In this document: in pieces, positions 7,248-14,072 of the stretch | How the letters are laid out: the number at the start of each line of letters is the position of its first letter | Numbering within the stretch: the first letter of the stretch is position 1 | Assembly: GCA_902589825.1 (NCBI GenBank) | Contig: CACIUL010000036.1 | Span: 1-35,103 of the forward strand | Source: an uncultured Verrucomicrobiota bacterium | GTDB taxonomy: Bacteria > Verrucomicrobiota > Verrucomicrobiia > Verrucomicrobiales > DEV007 | Direction: 5' to 3' | Length of the DNA stretch: 35,103 bases | Made by a program: the position numbers and the translations under genes | The notes under the pieces: model-generated | What the model saw: only the letters and a program-made list of their open reading frames with translations | Databases searched by the model: none | Told to the model about the DNA's origin: nothing

Positions 7248-9542
7248 TTAGTCACGGCGTTCACGATCCCCACGGTCGCGCCGGTCACGACCCCCACGCC
7301 GGTCACGACCTCCACGACCGCGCCGTTCACGTTTCTCTCCATCCCCGGGGCTCCAGTCCCCGCCGTCCCCGTCATTTTGGCGCTTTTCCCGGTTTTTCTC
7401 CGCTTTTTCACGCAGTTCGTCGTCGAGATGCTGTTCGCCTCTCTCTTCCATGGCAGCCTGCCGGCTCATCTTGACGCGACCCTTATCGTCAATGCCGATG
7501 CACTTGGCATAGATGACATCCCCGACATTGACGACGTCCTCCACTCTATCAACACGGAAATCACTGAGTTCCGAAATATGGATCATGCCGTCCTGACCGG
7601 GCAATACTTCCATGAATGCGCCGAAGTTGGTCGTCGAGACCACCTTGCCCTGGTAGATCTTGTCGATCTGTATCTCGGCAGTGATGTTCTCCACCATTTC
7701 CTTGGCACGATCAAGGCTGTCCTTCTTGATTGCGTAGATGCGCACGGTGCCATCATCCTCAATGTTAATTTCTGCACCGGTTTCAGCCTGGATTCCCTTG
7801 ATGATCTTGCCGCCGGGCCCAATGACGTTGCCGATCTTGTCCGGGTTGATCTTGATAGACTCGATCCGTGGTGCATGCGGGCTCAATTCGGCCGGAGTGG
7901 ATATCGCCTGGGCCATGACCTCAAGCACCTTCCCCCGTGCCTCTGTGGCTTGGTGGATGGCTTCGTTGAGAATGGATAGGGGCAGGCCGGTGAGCTTCAG
8001 GTCCAGCTGAAAGCCGGTGACACCTTCACTGGTTCCACAGAGCTTGAAGTCCATGTCGCCGAAAAAGTCCTCTGAACCTATGATATCAAGCAACCTCTTG
8101 TAATCCTTTATATTACCATCCTCATCACTCTCGGTGACAAGTCCGACGGATATCCCGGCAACCGGCCGTTTCAGCGGGACACCGGCATCAAGAAGGGCCA
8201 TCGTGCCTGCGCATACTGATGCCATGGAGGTGGAACCGTTTGACTCCATCACTTCTGAGGTGACCCGCATTGCGTAAGGAAAATCATCTTCATCTGGAAG
8301 AGATGGCTTGATGGAACGCTCAGCAAGCGCCCCGTGTCCTATTTCACGCCGGTTCAATCCACCCATGCGTCCGGTTTCGCCGACAGAGAAAGGCGGGAAG
8401 TTGTAATGAAGAAGGAAGTTCTTTTCCTCTTCACCGCCGGTGTAGGCATCCAGAAACTGGGCTTCATCCGATGGTGCGAGAGTGGCAAGCCCGAGCGCCT
8501 GCGTTTCGCCGCGGGCAAAGAGTGCTGAGCCGTGGGCGCGAGGCATTAAGTCCACCTCGGCACTCAATTCGCGAAGTTCATCGATTTTCCTGCCATCGGC
8601 ACGGACTCCTTTATCAAAGATTGTCTTGCGAAATGCTTTTTTCTGCAGGAAGTCGAATGCCTGGTCGATGGCAAATTCGGACGCATCTTCATATTTCTCG
8701 ACAATGGCAGCAGAGACCTCTTTGCGAAGGATGTCGACTGCTTTTCCGCGTTCCACTTTTGAGGGCTTATAAATGGCTTCCTCGATCCGGTCCCCGGCGA
8801 TCTCGTAGGCGATGTCGAGCATCTCCTGTTTCACTTCAAGCAGTTCAGCTTCACGTTTCGGTTTCCCGGCGCGGGAAGCCAAGTCCTTTTGTGCCTGGAC
8901 AAGGGTTGTTACATGCCCTTGGGCAAAGGCGAGTGCTTCACAGAAGATATCCTCTGGCACTTCATCAGCGGCACCCTCAATCATGACGACCTCGGTTTCA
9001 TTGCCGGCATAGACGAGATCCAGGTCGGAATCCTCCATTTCACTGTGGGTCGGGTTGACAATAAACTTGCCATCCACATGCCCTACACGAACCGCCCCGA
9101 TCGGTCCCGCAAAGGGAATGTCCGATAGGCATAGGGCACATGAGGCACCATTCATGCTGAGGACATCCGAGTCGTTCTCGCCGTCTGCGCTGAGCAGAAG
9201 GGCAACAATCTGTGTGTCATACAGGTAACCCTTTGGGAACAGCGGGCGCAGGGGCCGGTCTGTCATTCGGCATGTCAGGATTTCCTTTTCTGTCGGGCGA
9301 CCTTCACGCTTGAAGTAGCCGCCCGGAAAGCGGCCTGCGGCAGCTGCCTTTTCCTTGTACTCGACAGACATCGGGAACCAGCTTTGTCCTTCCCGCATTT
9401 TCGTCTGTGACACTGCGGTGACCATAACTACGGTTTCACCGCAACTTACGGTGCAGGCACCATCCGCGAGGCGTCCCATTTTACCTGTTTCGATGATAAT
9501 CTCTTTTCCGTCCAGATTGACGGATATGCTTTCTTTACTCAT
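7248..9542 (-). CDS. pnp: Polyribonucleotide nucleotidyltransferase (PNPase)
   Basis: PNPase degrades RNA 3' to 5' with phosphate and can add 3' tails. The 764-residue protein has two RNase PH-like domains, a KH domain (about residues 562-622, with IGPGGKIIKGIQ) and an S1 domain (about 625-697, with GKVVSTTNFGAFMEV). The tail after the S1 domain is unusually rich in Arg, Gly and Asp (repeats such as GGRDRRGGRDRRD), like RNA-binding RGG tails. The start MSKESISVNLDGKE fits the family. It lies 256 bases downstream of rpsO in the classic rpsO-pnp order. A structured region between the two genes could be a processing or autoregulation site. Confidence 0.97.
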   Translation of the reverse strand: MSKESISVNLDGKEIIIETGKMGRLADGACTVSCGETVVMVTAVSQTKMREGQSWFPMSVEYKEKAAAAGRFPGGYFKREGRPTEKEILTCRMTDRPLRPLFPKGYLYDTQIVALLLSADGENDSDVLSMNGASCALCLSDIPFAGPIGAVRVGHVDGKFIVNPTHSEMEDSDLDLVYAGNETEVVMIEGAADEVPEDIFCEALAFAQGHVTTLVQAQKDLASRAGKPKREAELLEVKQEMLDIAYEIAGDRIEEAIYKPSKVERGKAVDILRKEVSAAIVEKYEDASEFAIDQAFDFLQKKAFRKTIFDKGVRADGRKIDELRELSAEVDLMPRAHGSALFARGETQALGLATLAPSDEAQFLDAYTGGEEEKNFLLHYNFPPFSVGETGRMGGLNRREIGHGALAERSIKPSLPDEDDFPYAMRVTSEVMESNGSTSMASVCAGTMALLDAGVPLKRPVAGISVGLVTESDEDGNIKDYKRLLDIIGSEDFFGDMDFKLCGTSEGVTGFQLDLKLTGLPLSILNEAIHQATEARGKVLEVMAQAISTPAELSPHAPRIESIKINPDKIGNVIGPGGKIIKGIQAETGAEINIEDDGTVRIYAIKKDSLDRAKEMVENITAEIQIDKIYQGKVVSTTNFGAFMEVLPGQDGMIHISELSDFRVDRVEDVVNVGDVIYAKCIGIDDKGRVKMSRQAAMEERGEQHLDDELREKAEKNREKRQNDGDGGDWSPGDGEKRERRGRGGRDRRGGRDRRDRGDRERRD

Positions 9543-9682
9543 TTCTTTTGTTTTCGATAGGGCATGCGATACAGGATCGGTTTAGCCCATGTTGTTTTGT
9601 TTCCTCTTCCCGGACCTTCCGTGAAAAGCAAAAAAGGGTTAAATATTGTGTTGTTTGATCCGCGCTGAGCAGGATTGTTACT

Positions 9683-9738
9683 TCAGGGAGGAATTTCCGA
9701 TTTAATGCTTACGCAATGGATTGCGCTACGCTCCCTGA
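9683..9738 (-). promoter_or_regulatory. Stem-loop structure in the rpsO-pnp intergenic region
   Basis: A perfect 8-bp outer stem (tcagggag 9683-9690 with ctccctga 9731-9738) encloses an inner hairpin (cgcaa-tgga-ttgcg, 9712-9725). In E. coli a stem-loop in the pnp leader is cut by RNase III and lets PNPase repress its own synthesis. The position here is equivalent, but the same role is only inferred. There is no T run, so a terminator is less likely. Confidence 0.4.
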
Positions 9739-9798
9739 CAGGGGTGCCGCTTAAGGGCAGCTGGATTGTTGATTGTCGTCAAACGCATCAAGCTCTGC

Positions 9799-10071
9799 CT
9801 AGCGGCGAAGCTTGAGACCTTTAATCAGGTTCTGATAGCGTTCCGGGTTCTTGGAATTGAGATAGTCCAAGAGTTTACGCCGCCTGGCTACAAGCTTAAG
9901 GAGTCCCCGGCGTGTGGAGAAATCCTTTTTATGAGCACTCAGGTGCTCGGTGAGGTGATTGATGCGCGTGGTCAGTTGAGCCACCTGAACATCAGCACTT
10001 CCAGTATCCTTGTCATGGATCTGGTAATTTTGTGTTTCGTTCTTTTTTTCCGTTGTTTCTGTATCCGTCAT
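9799..10071 (-). CDS. rpsO: 30S ribosomal protein S15
   Basis: S15 binds 16S rRNA at the central-domain three-way junction and nucleates the platform of the 30S subunit. The frame extends further upstream, but the start at 10071 gives 90 residues, the normal family length, and the usual beginning [13 protein letters not shown]. The core motifs [30 protein letters not shown] and [18 protein letters not shown] match S15 closely. A strong purine-rich ribosome-binding site precedes it. A tandem duplication places a second in-frame ATG with the same site 15 bases upstream (10086). pnp lies downstream on the same strand. Confidence 0.96.
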   Translation of the reverse strand: MTDTETTEKKNETQNYQIHDKDTGSADVQVAQLTTRINHLTEHLSAHKKDFSTRRGLLKLVARRRKLLDYLNSKNPERYQNLIKGLKLRR

Positions 10072-10098
10072 TCTTCTTTCCGTCATTCTTCTTTCCCC
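10069..10098 (-). repeat. 15-base tandem duplication of the rpsO ribosome-binding site and start codon
   Basis: On the minus strand the unit gaaagaagaatgacg occurs twice in tandem, giving two ATG codons (10084-10086 and 10069-10071), each preceded by the same purine run. The unit is five codons, so both starts are in frame. The upstream copy begins next to a hairpin whose 3' arm holds ggggaa. Confidence 0.85.
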
Positions 10099-10178
10099 TG
10101 AGGGGAATCCACCGCCTTGGTGGGTTGTCATTCCGCCCTTACAGGGCAGTCAGTGACCCTTCCAATTTGAGGAAGGGT
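10093..10178 (-). promoter_or_regulatory. rpsO leader with four consecutive stem-loops (candidate S15 autoregulatory element)
   Basis: Four perfect inverted repeats lie side by side just upstream of rpsO: ttcccc-tga-ggggaa (10093-10107), ccacc-gcctt-ggtgg (10109-10123), gccct-tac-agggc (10135-10147) and acccttcc-aatttga-ggaagggt (10156-10178). The last lacks a T run, so it is not a typical terminator. The hairpin nearest the start includes part of the ribosome-binding region. S15 is known to repress its own mRNA through structured leaders that differ between phyla, so a leader role is likely, though not proven here. Confidence 0.5.
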
Positions 10179-10187
10179 GCGTAAAAA

Positions 10188-10215
10188 ACCATAAATTCAG
10201 CAGGTTTCAACTCAA
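10188..10215 (-). promoter_or_regulatory. rpsO: Candidate rpsO promoter
   Basis: On the minus strand TTGAGT (10210-10215) and TATGGT (10188-10193) are spaced 16 bases apart. Each matches four of six consensus positions. The predicted start near 10181 would begin the RNA just before the four leader hairpins. Confidence 0.3.
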
Positions 10216-10270
10216 ATTGGGCGGTGATATGGGTTTGTATCGTTGATGTTGCCAGCCTGCCTTTTGCGGT

Positions 10271-10287
10271 CAGTTCCGACGGAACTG
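10271..10287 (-). other. Hairpin downstream of the dGTPase gene
   Basis: A perfect 7-bp stem with a 3-base loop (cagttcc-gac-ggaactg) lies 24 bases after the dGTPase stop. No T run follows on either strand, so it may stabilise the 3' end rather than terminate transcription. Confidence 0.4.
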
Positions 10288-10310
10288 GTTGATATTAGGG
10301 GACATCCGGT

Positions 10311-11462
10311 TCAATGGCTGGTGATTAGTCTTTCATGTTCCTTAAGGATATACCGGTCAGTCATTCCCGAGATATAGTCACAAATGGTGCGGTGAAGGCC
10401 CTGGGAATGAATCCGGCTTGCGCTTTGTTCTCCAATCAGCCCGGGGTCAACGGCATAGAGGTTAAACATTTCCGAGATCACCCTGCCACCGTTTGCATTG
10501 GGTGTGGCCACGTTTTCATGATAATAAAGGTTTTGATAGAGGAATTTTCGCAGTTGCCGGTTTGCATCGCGCAACGTGTCGCTGTAGCCGACCAGGTGGT
10601 CATCAAGTTGCCGGACCTGGTCAGCATGACAGACGCCGGATTGCTCAATGCGCCTTGAGGTTGCAGCAACAAGATCAGCCACCTGGTGATCAATCAGGGT
10701 GCGGACGATGTAGGCACGTCGCCGCTTGCCCTCAATGCCCGTGTAGTGGGAGTCTACAAACTCGGCACATTTTTTCCACAGGATAATGTCCGTGAGTTGT
10801 TTCTCCTCTATGAGAGCATGATCCAGGCCGTCATCCAGATCGTGTGAATAGTAGGTGATTTCATCGGCAATATTTGCAATCTGCGCCTCAATGGAGGGGC
10901 ATGGAAAATTTTCTTCCGGGGTGTCTCCGTGAGCTGGACGGGTATAACCGCTCTCGTGTTTACGAAGCCCCTCCAGCACCTCATAGGATAAGTTCAGGCC
11001 GTCAAAGTCCGGGTAGACGGATTCAAGGAGTTCAACAACACGCAGGCTTTGGATGTTGTGCTCGAACCCGCCGTGATCTGTCATTAATTCATTCAGTTTT
11101 TCCTCTCCGGTGTGCCCGAACGGGGAGTGTCCAAGGTCATGGGCGAGTGCGATCGTTTCGGCGAGGTCTTCGTTGGCGCCAAGGGCACAGGCTATGGTTC
11201 GGCTTACAGAGGCAACTTCAATGGTGTGGGTAAGCCTGGTTCGCAGGTGATCGCCGGTGCCGTTCAGGAAGACCTGAGTCTTGTATTCAAGTCTCCTGAA
11301 TGCCTTTGAATGAATAATTCGTGCACGGTCGCGCTGGTAGGCTGTACGATATGGGTGATCGGGTTCCTGGTGACGACGTCCCGCGCTTTTTGCAGTGAAC
11401 TGAGCGAACGGAGCAAGGGCGCTACTCTCGTTTTCCTCTATTTGCTGACGGTTGACAGGCAT
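10311..11462 (-). CDS. dgt: dGTPase (dNTP triphosphohydrolase, HD domain), copy 1
   Basis: This enzyme hydrolyses dGTP or other dNTPs to the nucleoside and triphosphate. The 383-residue protein starts with the family's RTAYQRDRARIIHSKAFRRL block. The HD metal ligands are visible in RLTHTIEVA (His79) and ALAHDLGHSPFGHTGE (His108, Asp109), with the downstream DEITYYSHDLDDGL motif. Its ATG overlaps the stop of the upstream membrane protein gene (TAATG), so translation is probably coupled. A second, longer homologue occurs at 22305-23570. Precise dNTP preference cannot be read from the sequence. Confidence 0.93.
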   Translation of the reverse strand: MPVNRQQIEENESSALAPFAQFTAKSAGRRHQEPDHPYRTAYQRDRARIIHSKAFRRLEYKTQVFLNGTGDHLRTRLTHTIEVASVSRTIACALGANEDLAETIALAHDLGHSPFGHTGEEKLNELMTDHGGFEHNIQSLRVVELLESVYPDFDGLNLSYEVLEGLRKHESGYTRPAHGDTPEENFPCPSIEAQIANIADEITYYSHDLDDGLDHALIEEKQLTDIILWKKCAEFVDSHYTGIEGKRRRAYIVRTLIDHQVADLVAATSRRIEQSGVCHADQVRQLDDHLVGYSDTLRDANRQLRKFLYQNLYYHENVATPNANGGRVISEMFNLYAVDPGLIGEQSASRIHSQGLHRTICDYISGMTDRYILKEHERLITSH

Positions 11463-11857
11463 TACTTTTTACCTTCAGCGACTCCCCTGTCCTCTTCGAC
11501 TTGCTTGGTAAGCTGATGTTCATCCCCTGCAGTTTCCTTGATTTCCTTCAGGACCTCATTCAGCTCTTGCTTGGCACGGATATGCATTTCGCGCTTTACT
11601 GCTGCCATGTCGTATACTGCCAGTATCAACATGAAGACCACGAGGACTGCACAGTAAAGCCAGTAAATGGCGAAGATGAACGGATGTTTGCTTAGAAATT
11701 CATCAAGCAGTGCAAATCCCAGGTAGACAGTTAATATTGTCCCTGCCAGGGCATAGAACATGATTTTCCGCCTGGCAGCGCGTATGCGCAGCGAGGTCAG
11801 TAAACCCGCGCGGATCATCCTCCATGCCAATCTGATATCTGAGGTAAGCTTACCCAT
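11462..11857 (-). CDS. Small membrane protein with two transmembrane segments
   Basis: I do not recognise this family. The preferred start is ATG 11857, giving 131 residues; a TTG at 11902 in frame would add 15. There are two hydrophobic segments (about residues 33-53 and 60-83), then a charged helical tail (about 85-115) rich in Lys and Glu that may form a coiled coil. The N-terminus is basic (KLTSDIRLAWRMIRAG). It sits between the YacP-type nuclease gene and the dGTPase gene, and overlaps the latter by one base, so the three probably form one transcript. The context suggests a link to nucleic-acid or nucleotide metabolism but gives no direct function. Confidence 0.7.
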   Translation of the reverse strand: MGKLTSDIRLAWRMIRAGLLTSLRIRAARRKIMFYALAGTILTVYLGFALLDEFLSKHPFIFAIYWLYCAVLVVFMLILAVYDMAAVKREMHIRAKQELNEVLKEIKETAGDEHQLTKQVEEDRGVAEGKK

Positions 11858-11922
11858 CTCTAAGGCCAATCCTATCGGGCGGATTGCCGGGGTCAAAGTC
11901 AAAGCAGCGAGCAGCAGCAGTT

Positions 11923-12378
11923 TTACCCTGTTCTTCGCTTCTGGATTCTTTGTTGTAATTCCTTGCCGGCTCTTTCCAGTAATTCCTCGAGTGCCTTGGC
12001 GGAAATGGTATTTGCGCCGAATGAGGCACAGGTGTCAAGCACGCCGCGGTCACGTGAGGCGATGGTCAGTTGACGCACTTGCGCATATTTTCCGGAAAGT
12101 CGCTCAATAATCTGGTCGGCAGTGGAGCCGGCCGGTGAATAGAAGACCTGTATTCCCCCTTCTTCATGATCCGGTGTTGCCGTTTTTCCTTTTCCGTCGA
12201 ATACCAGAACAACCTGCTCTCCGGTCACGTCCTGGTACGATGTCATGCGGCGGATAAGTTCCTCCCTTGCCGCACGAGTATTTGATTCATGGATTTCCCT
12301 GAGCTCTTGCCAGGCAAATATCATGCTATGGCCGTCAACAATCAGGTAGCGCGGTAATTCGTCCTCCGAGCTTGCCAT
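11923..12378 (-). CDS. YacP-like NYN (PIN-fold) domain nuclease
   Basis: This matches the YacP/DUF901 branch of NYN-domain ribonucleases; B. subtilis Rae1 (YacP) cuts mRNA at the ribosome. The 151-residue protein has the expected acidic residues: Asp15 in LIVDGHSM, Asp61 in LVFDGKGK, Asp88 in STADQIIERL and Asp110 in ASRDRGVLDT. The length is close to that of family members (about 170). It lies 21 bases downstream of the H1-like gene and just before the small membrane protein gene. The cellular target is unknown. Confidence 0.85.
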   Translation of the reverse strand: MASSEDELPRYLIVDGHSMIFAWQELREIHESNTRAAREELIRRMTSYQDVTGEQVVLVFDGKGKTATPDHEEGGIQVFYSPAGSTADQIIERLSGKYAQVRQLTIASRDRGVLDTCASFGANTISAKALEELLERAGKELQQRIQKRRTG

Positions 12379-12399
12379 GGCATTGTGGGGCGGCGGGTG

Positions 12400-12744
12400 T
12401 TAACCATCACCATCTTCAGCCTTTTTTGCCGCGGCTTTCTTGGCAGGTGCCTTCTTGGTGGCGGCCTTTTTTGCCGCGGCCTTCTTGGCAGGTGCCTTCT
12501 TGGTGGCGGCCTTCTTTGCCGCGGCCTTCTTGGCAGGTGCCTTCTTGGTGGCAGCCTTCTTTGCCGCAGCTTTCTTGGCAGGTGCCTTCTTGGCCACGGT
12601 TTCTTTATCTTCAGTCGCTTTGGCTGAATCCTTTTTTATCGTCGACTTGGCAAGCTTTCTCTTTGCCATCATCTCCTCGCGCTTGCGTTTAAGGTAAGCT
12701 TTGCGTCGAACGCGTTTAATCAGTTTGTTGTATTGTTTGCCCAT
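12400..12744 (-). CDS. Histone H1-like Lys/Ala-repeat protein
   Basis: The 114-residue protein has a basic N-terminal part (residues 1-45, [22 protein letters not shown]) that looks like a short helical region. A tail of 15-residue repeats follows, with consensus [15 protein letters not shown], from residue 52 to 109. Such tails resemble those of eukaryotic linker histones and bacterial H1-like proteins, which bind DNA or RNA non-specifically and often compact the nucleoid. The final residues are acidic (EDGDG). The repeat number may vary between strains. It is the first gene of a leftward group with the YacP nuclease, a membrane protein and dGTPase. I infer nucleic-acid binding; the exact role is unknown. 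Confidence 0.75.
   Translation of the reverse strand: MGKQYNKLIKRVRRKAYLKRKREEMMAKRKLAKSTIKKDSAKATEDKETVAKKAPAKKAAAKKAATKKAPAKKAAAKKAATKKAPAKKAAAKKAATKKAPAKKAAAKKAEDGDG
12418..12591 (-). repeat. 45-bp tandem repeats in the H1-like gene (about 3.9 copies)
   Basis: The tail-coding region is made of 45-bp units encoding [15 protein letters not shown]. Neighbouring copies differ at only a few positions, which suggests recent expansion by slippage or recombination. Confidence 0.9.
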
Positions 12745-13269
12745 TTTTGTGTGCCATCCGCCAGGTTTGAGTAATAACGGATACTTTAATCTGTATTTGT
12801 TCCATAACGAACAGGGGCACAGGGATCAAGCGGAAATAGCGATTGAGGATGTGTATATTATTGCAAAAAAAGGTTGATTTGAACCTCCTTTTGTTCAAGA
12901 TGCTCCTATCCGCAACGGGCGTGAGTCACGGTTAAACCCTATGGGCTCAAGGTGTTGGCAGTTCCTTAAACAAGGAAATATTCTGCATAAGGATATGCCT
13001 CCACGCGCTCGTTAAACCCGGAAATGGCTTACCGATTGATTTCTGATGTTCTCTTTTGGTGAGCCTTTACCGATCGTGGTGCACAATTCAACCGGAGCCT
13101 TTTTCCGTTAATTTGGGTTCATTCCTGAAGGAAACCTATGGTTCGGGCAGGGGCTTGTTAGCTTCGCTATAAGAGTTCCGGCAGGGTTGATTTTGCGCAT
13201 CCCGGCAAGCAACTAATAATTCCTTTATTATTCCCAAAGCTATTTCCGCATTAACCGGAATCTGATCCT
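12745..13269. other. Divergent intergenic region between the H1-like gene and yebC
   Basis: I see no convincing gene in these 525 bases. Features are a leftward terminator-like hairpin (12865-12886), an overlapping alternative hairpin (12879-12898), a perfect 6-bp hairpin ttcctt-aaac-aaggaa (12962-12977) and a near-perfect stem around ttcc-tga-aggaa near 13110-13137. It should hold promoters in both directions. The leftward terminator leaves room for a small RNA on the minus strand, which I could not identify. Confidence 0.4.
12865..12886 (-). terminator. Terminator-like hairpin upstream of the H1-like gene
   Basis: On the minus strand aggtt-caaatc-aacct is followed by seven T residues. It lies about 120 bases before the H1-like start. 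An alternative stem, ttgaac-aaaaggag-gttcaa (12879-12898), competes with it, so a switchable attenuator is possible. Confidence 0.45.
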
Positions 13270-14022
13270 ATGGCCGGACACAATAAGTGGTCCAAGGTAA
13301 AGCACATAAAAGGTGCTGCCGATGCAAAGCGTAGCAAGCTTTTCAGTAAGCTTGCCAAGGAGATCTCTGTTGCCGCACGAGATGGGGGAGGGGATCCAGA
13401 CCTGAATGCGCGTTTAAGGCAGGCTGTAAGCAATGCCAAGAAACAAAGCCTGCCGGGAGACACAATTGAACGCGCCATAAAAAAGGGCACCGGGGAAATC
13501 GAGGGTGTCGCTTATGAGGAGGCATGCTATGAAGGTTTTGGGGCTGGCGGTGTTGCAATCATTGTTGAGGTCATCACCGACAATACCAATCGGGTGTTTG
13601 CGGATCTGCGTACAATCTTTAACAAGAACAATGGCAGTCTAGGTAACCCGGGGAGTGTTTCGTACCTGTTTGACCGGAAGGGGGAAATTAAGTTGCCGCA
13701 TGGTTCCGATGATGAGGAGTCCGTGCTGGAAAAGGCAATGGATGCCGGTGCCCAGGACATGGCTAGCGACAGTGAGGGTCACGTGGTAATTACCGGCCAT
13801 GATCAACTGGGTGAAGTGGCTTCCAGCCTTGCGCAGGCAGGTGTTGAGGTTGAGTCCCAGCAACTCATTTATATGCCGCAGAATGTCCAGGAGATTACGG
13901 ATGCCTCTGTTGCCCGACAGGTATTGAGATTGTTTTCCGCGCTTGAGGACTACGATGATACCCAGAACGTCTACGCCAACTTTGACATTGCTGACGAGAT
14001 TGTGGAGGAGATTGAACTTTGA
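13270..14022 (+). CDS. yebC: YebC/PmpR (TACO1) family protein
   Basis: This 250-residue protein has the typical start MAGHNKWSKVKHIKGAADAKR and the conserved KAISVAAR-type and GDPDLNARLRQAVSNAK blocks. It also has YEGFGAGGVAIIVEV and NPGSVSYLFDRKG. The family was first described as transcription regulators, and later work on YebC and mitochondrial TACO1 points to help in translation of difficult sequences such as polyprolines. Length and domain order are normal. rho follows after 50 bases in the same direction, and the two may share a transcript. No clear Shine-Dalgarno sequence precedes the ATG. Confidence 0.95.
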   Translation: MAGHNKWSKVKHIKGAADAKRSKLFSKLAKEISVAARDGGGDPDLNARLRQAVSNAKKQSLPGDTIERAIKKGTGEIEGVAYEEACYEGFGAGGVAIIVEVITDNTNRVFADLRTIFNKNNGSLGNPGSVSYLFDRKGEIKLPHGSDDEESVLEKAMDAGAQDMASDSEGHVVITGHDQLGEVASSLAQAGVEVESQQLIYMPQNVQEITDASVARQVLRLFSALEDYDDTQNVYANFDIADEIVEEIEL

Positions 14023-14072
14023 CAGCGGTTTCCTGATTCCCTTGAAAAAATTACTTACGATTAATTCCCAGT

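Noticed and set aside
7377..7979. Long plus-strand frame opposite pnp
   Set aside because: It overlaps the KH and S1 coding part of pnp on the other strand and resembles no family.
9799..10131. Longer S15 start at 10131
   Set aside because: The extra 20 residues are unlike S15 and overlap the leader hairpins; the start at 10071 gives the normal family length.
12385..12697. Plus-strand frames of Gly/Leu/Ala repeats opposite the H1-like gene
   Set aside because: They mirror the 45-bp repeats of the minus-strand gene; hydrophobic repeats there are an artefact of the Lys/Ala codons.
12871..12886. T-arm-like sequence on the minus strand (aggttcaaatcaacct)
   Set aside because: The loop and stem do not fit a tRNA T arm (five-pair stem with seven-base TTC loop), and no acceptor stem or anticodon arm surrounds it; it is better explained as a terminator-type hairpin.
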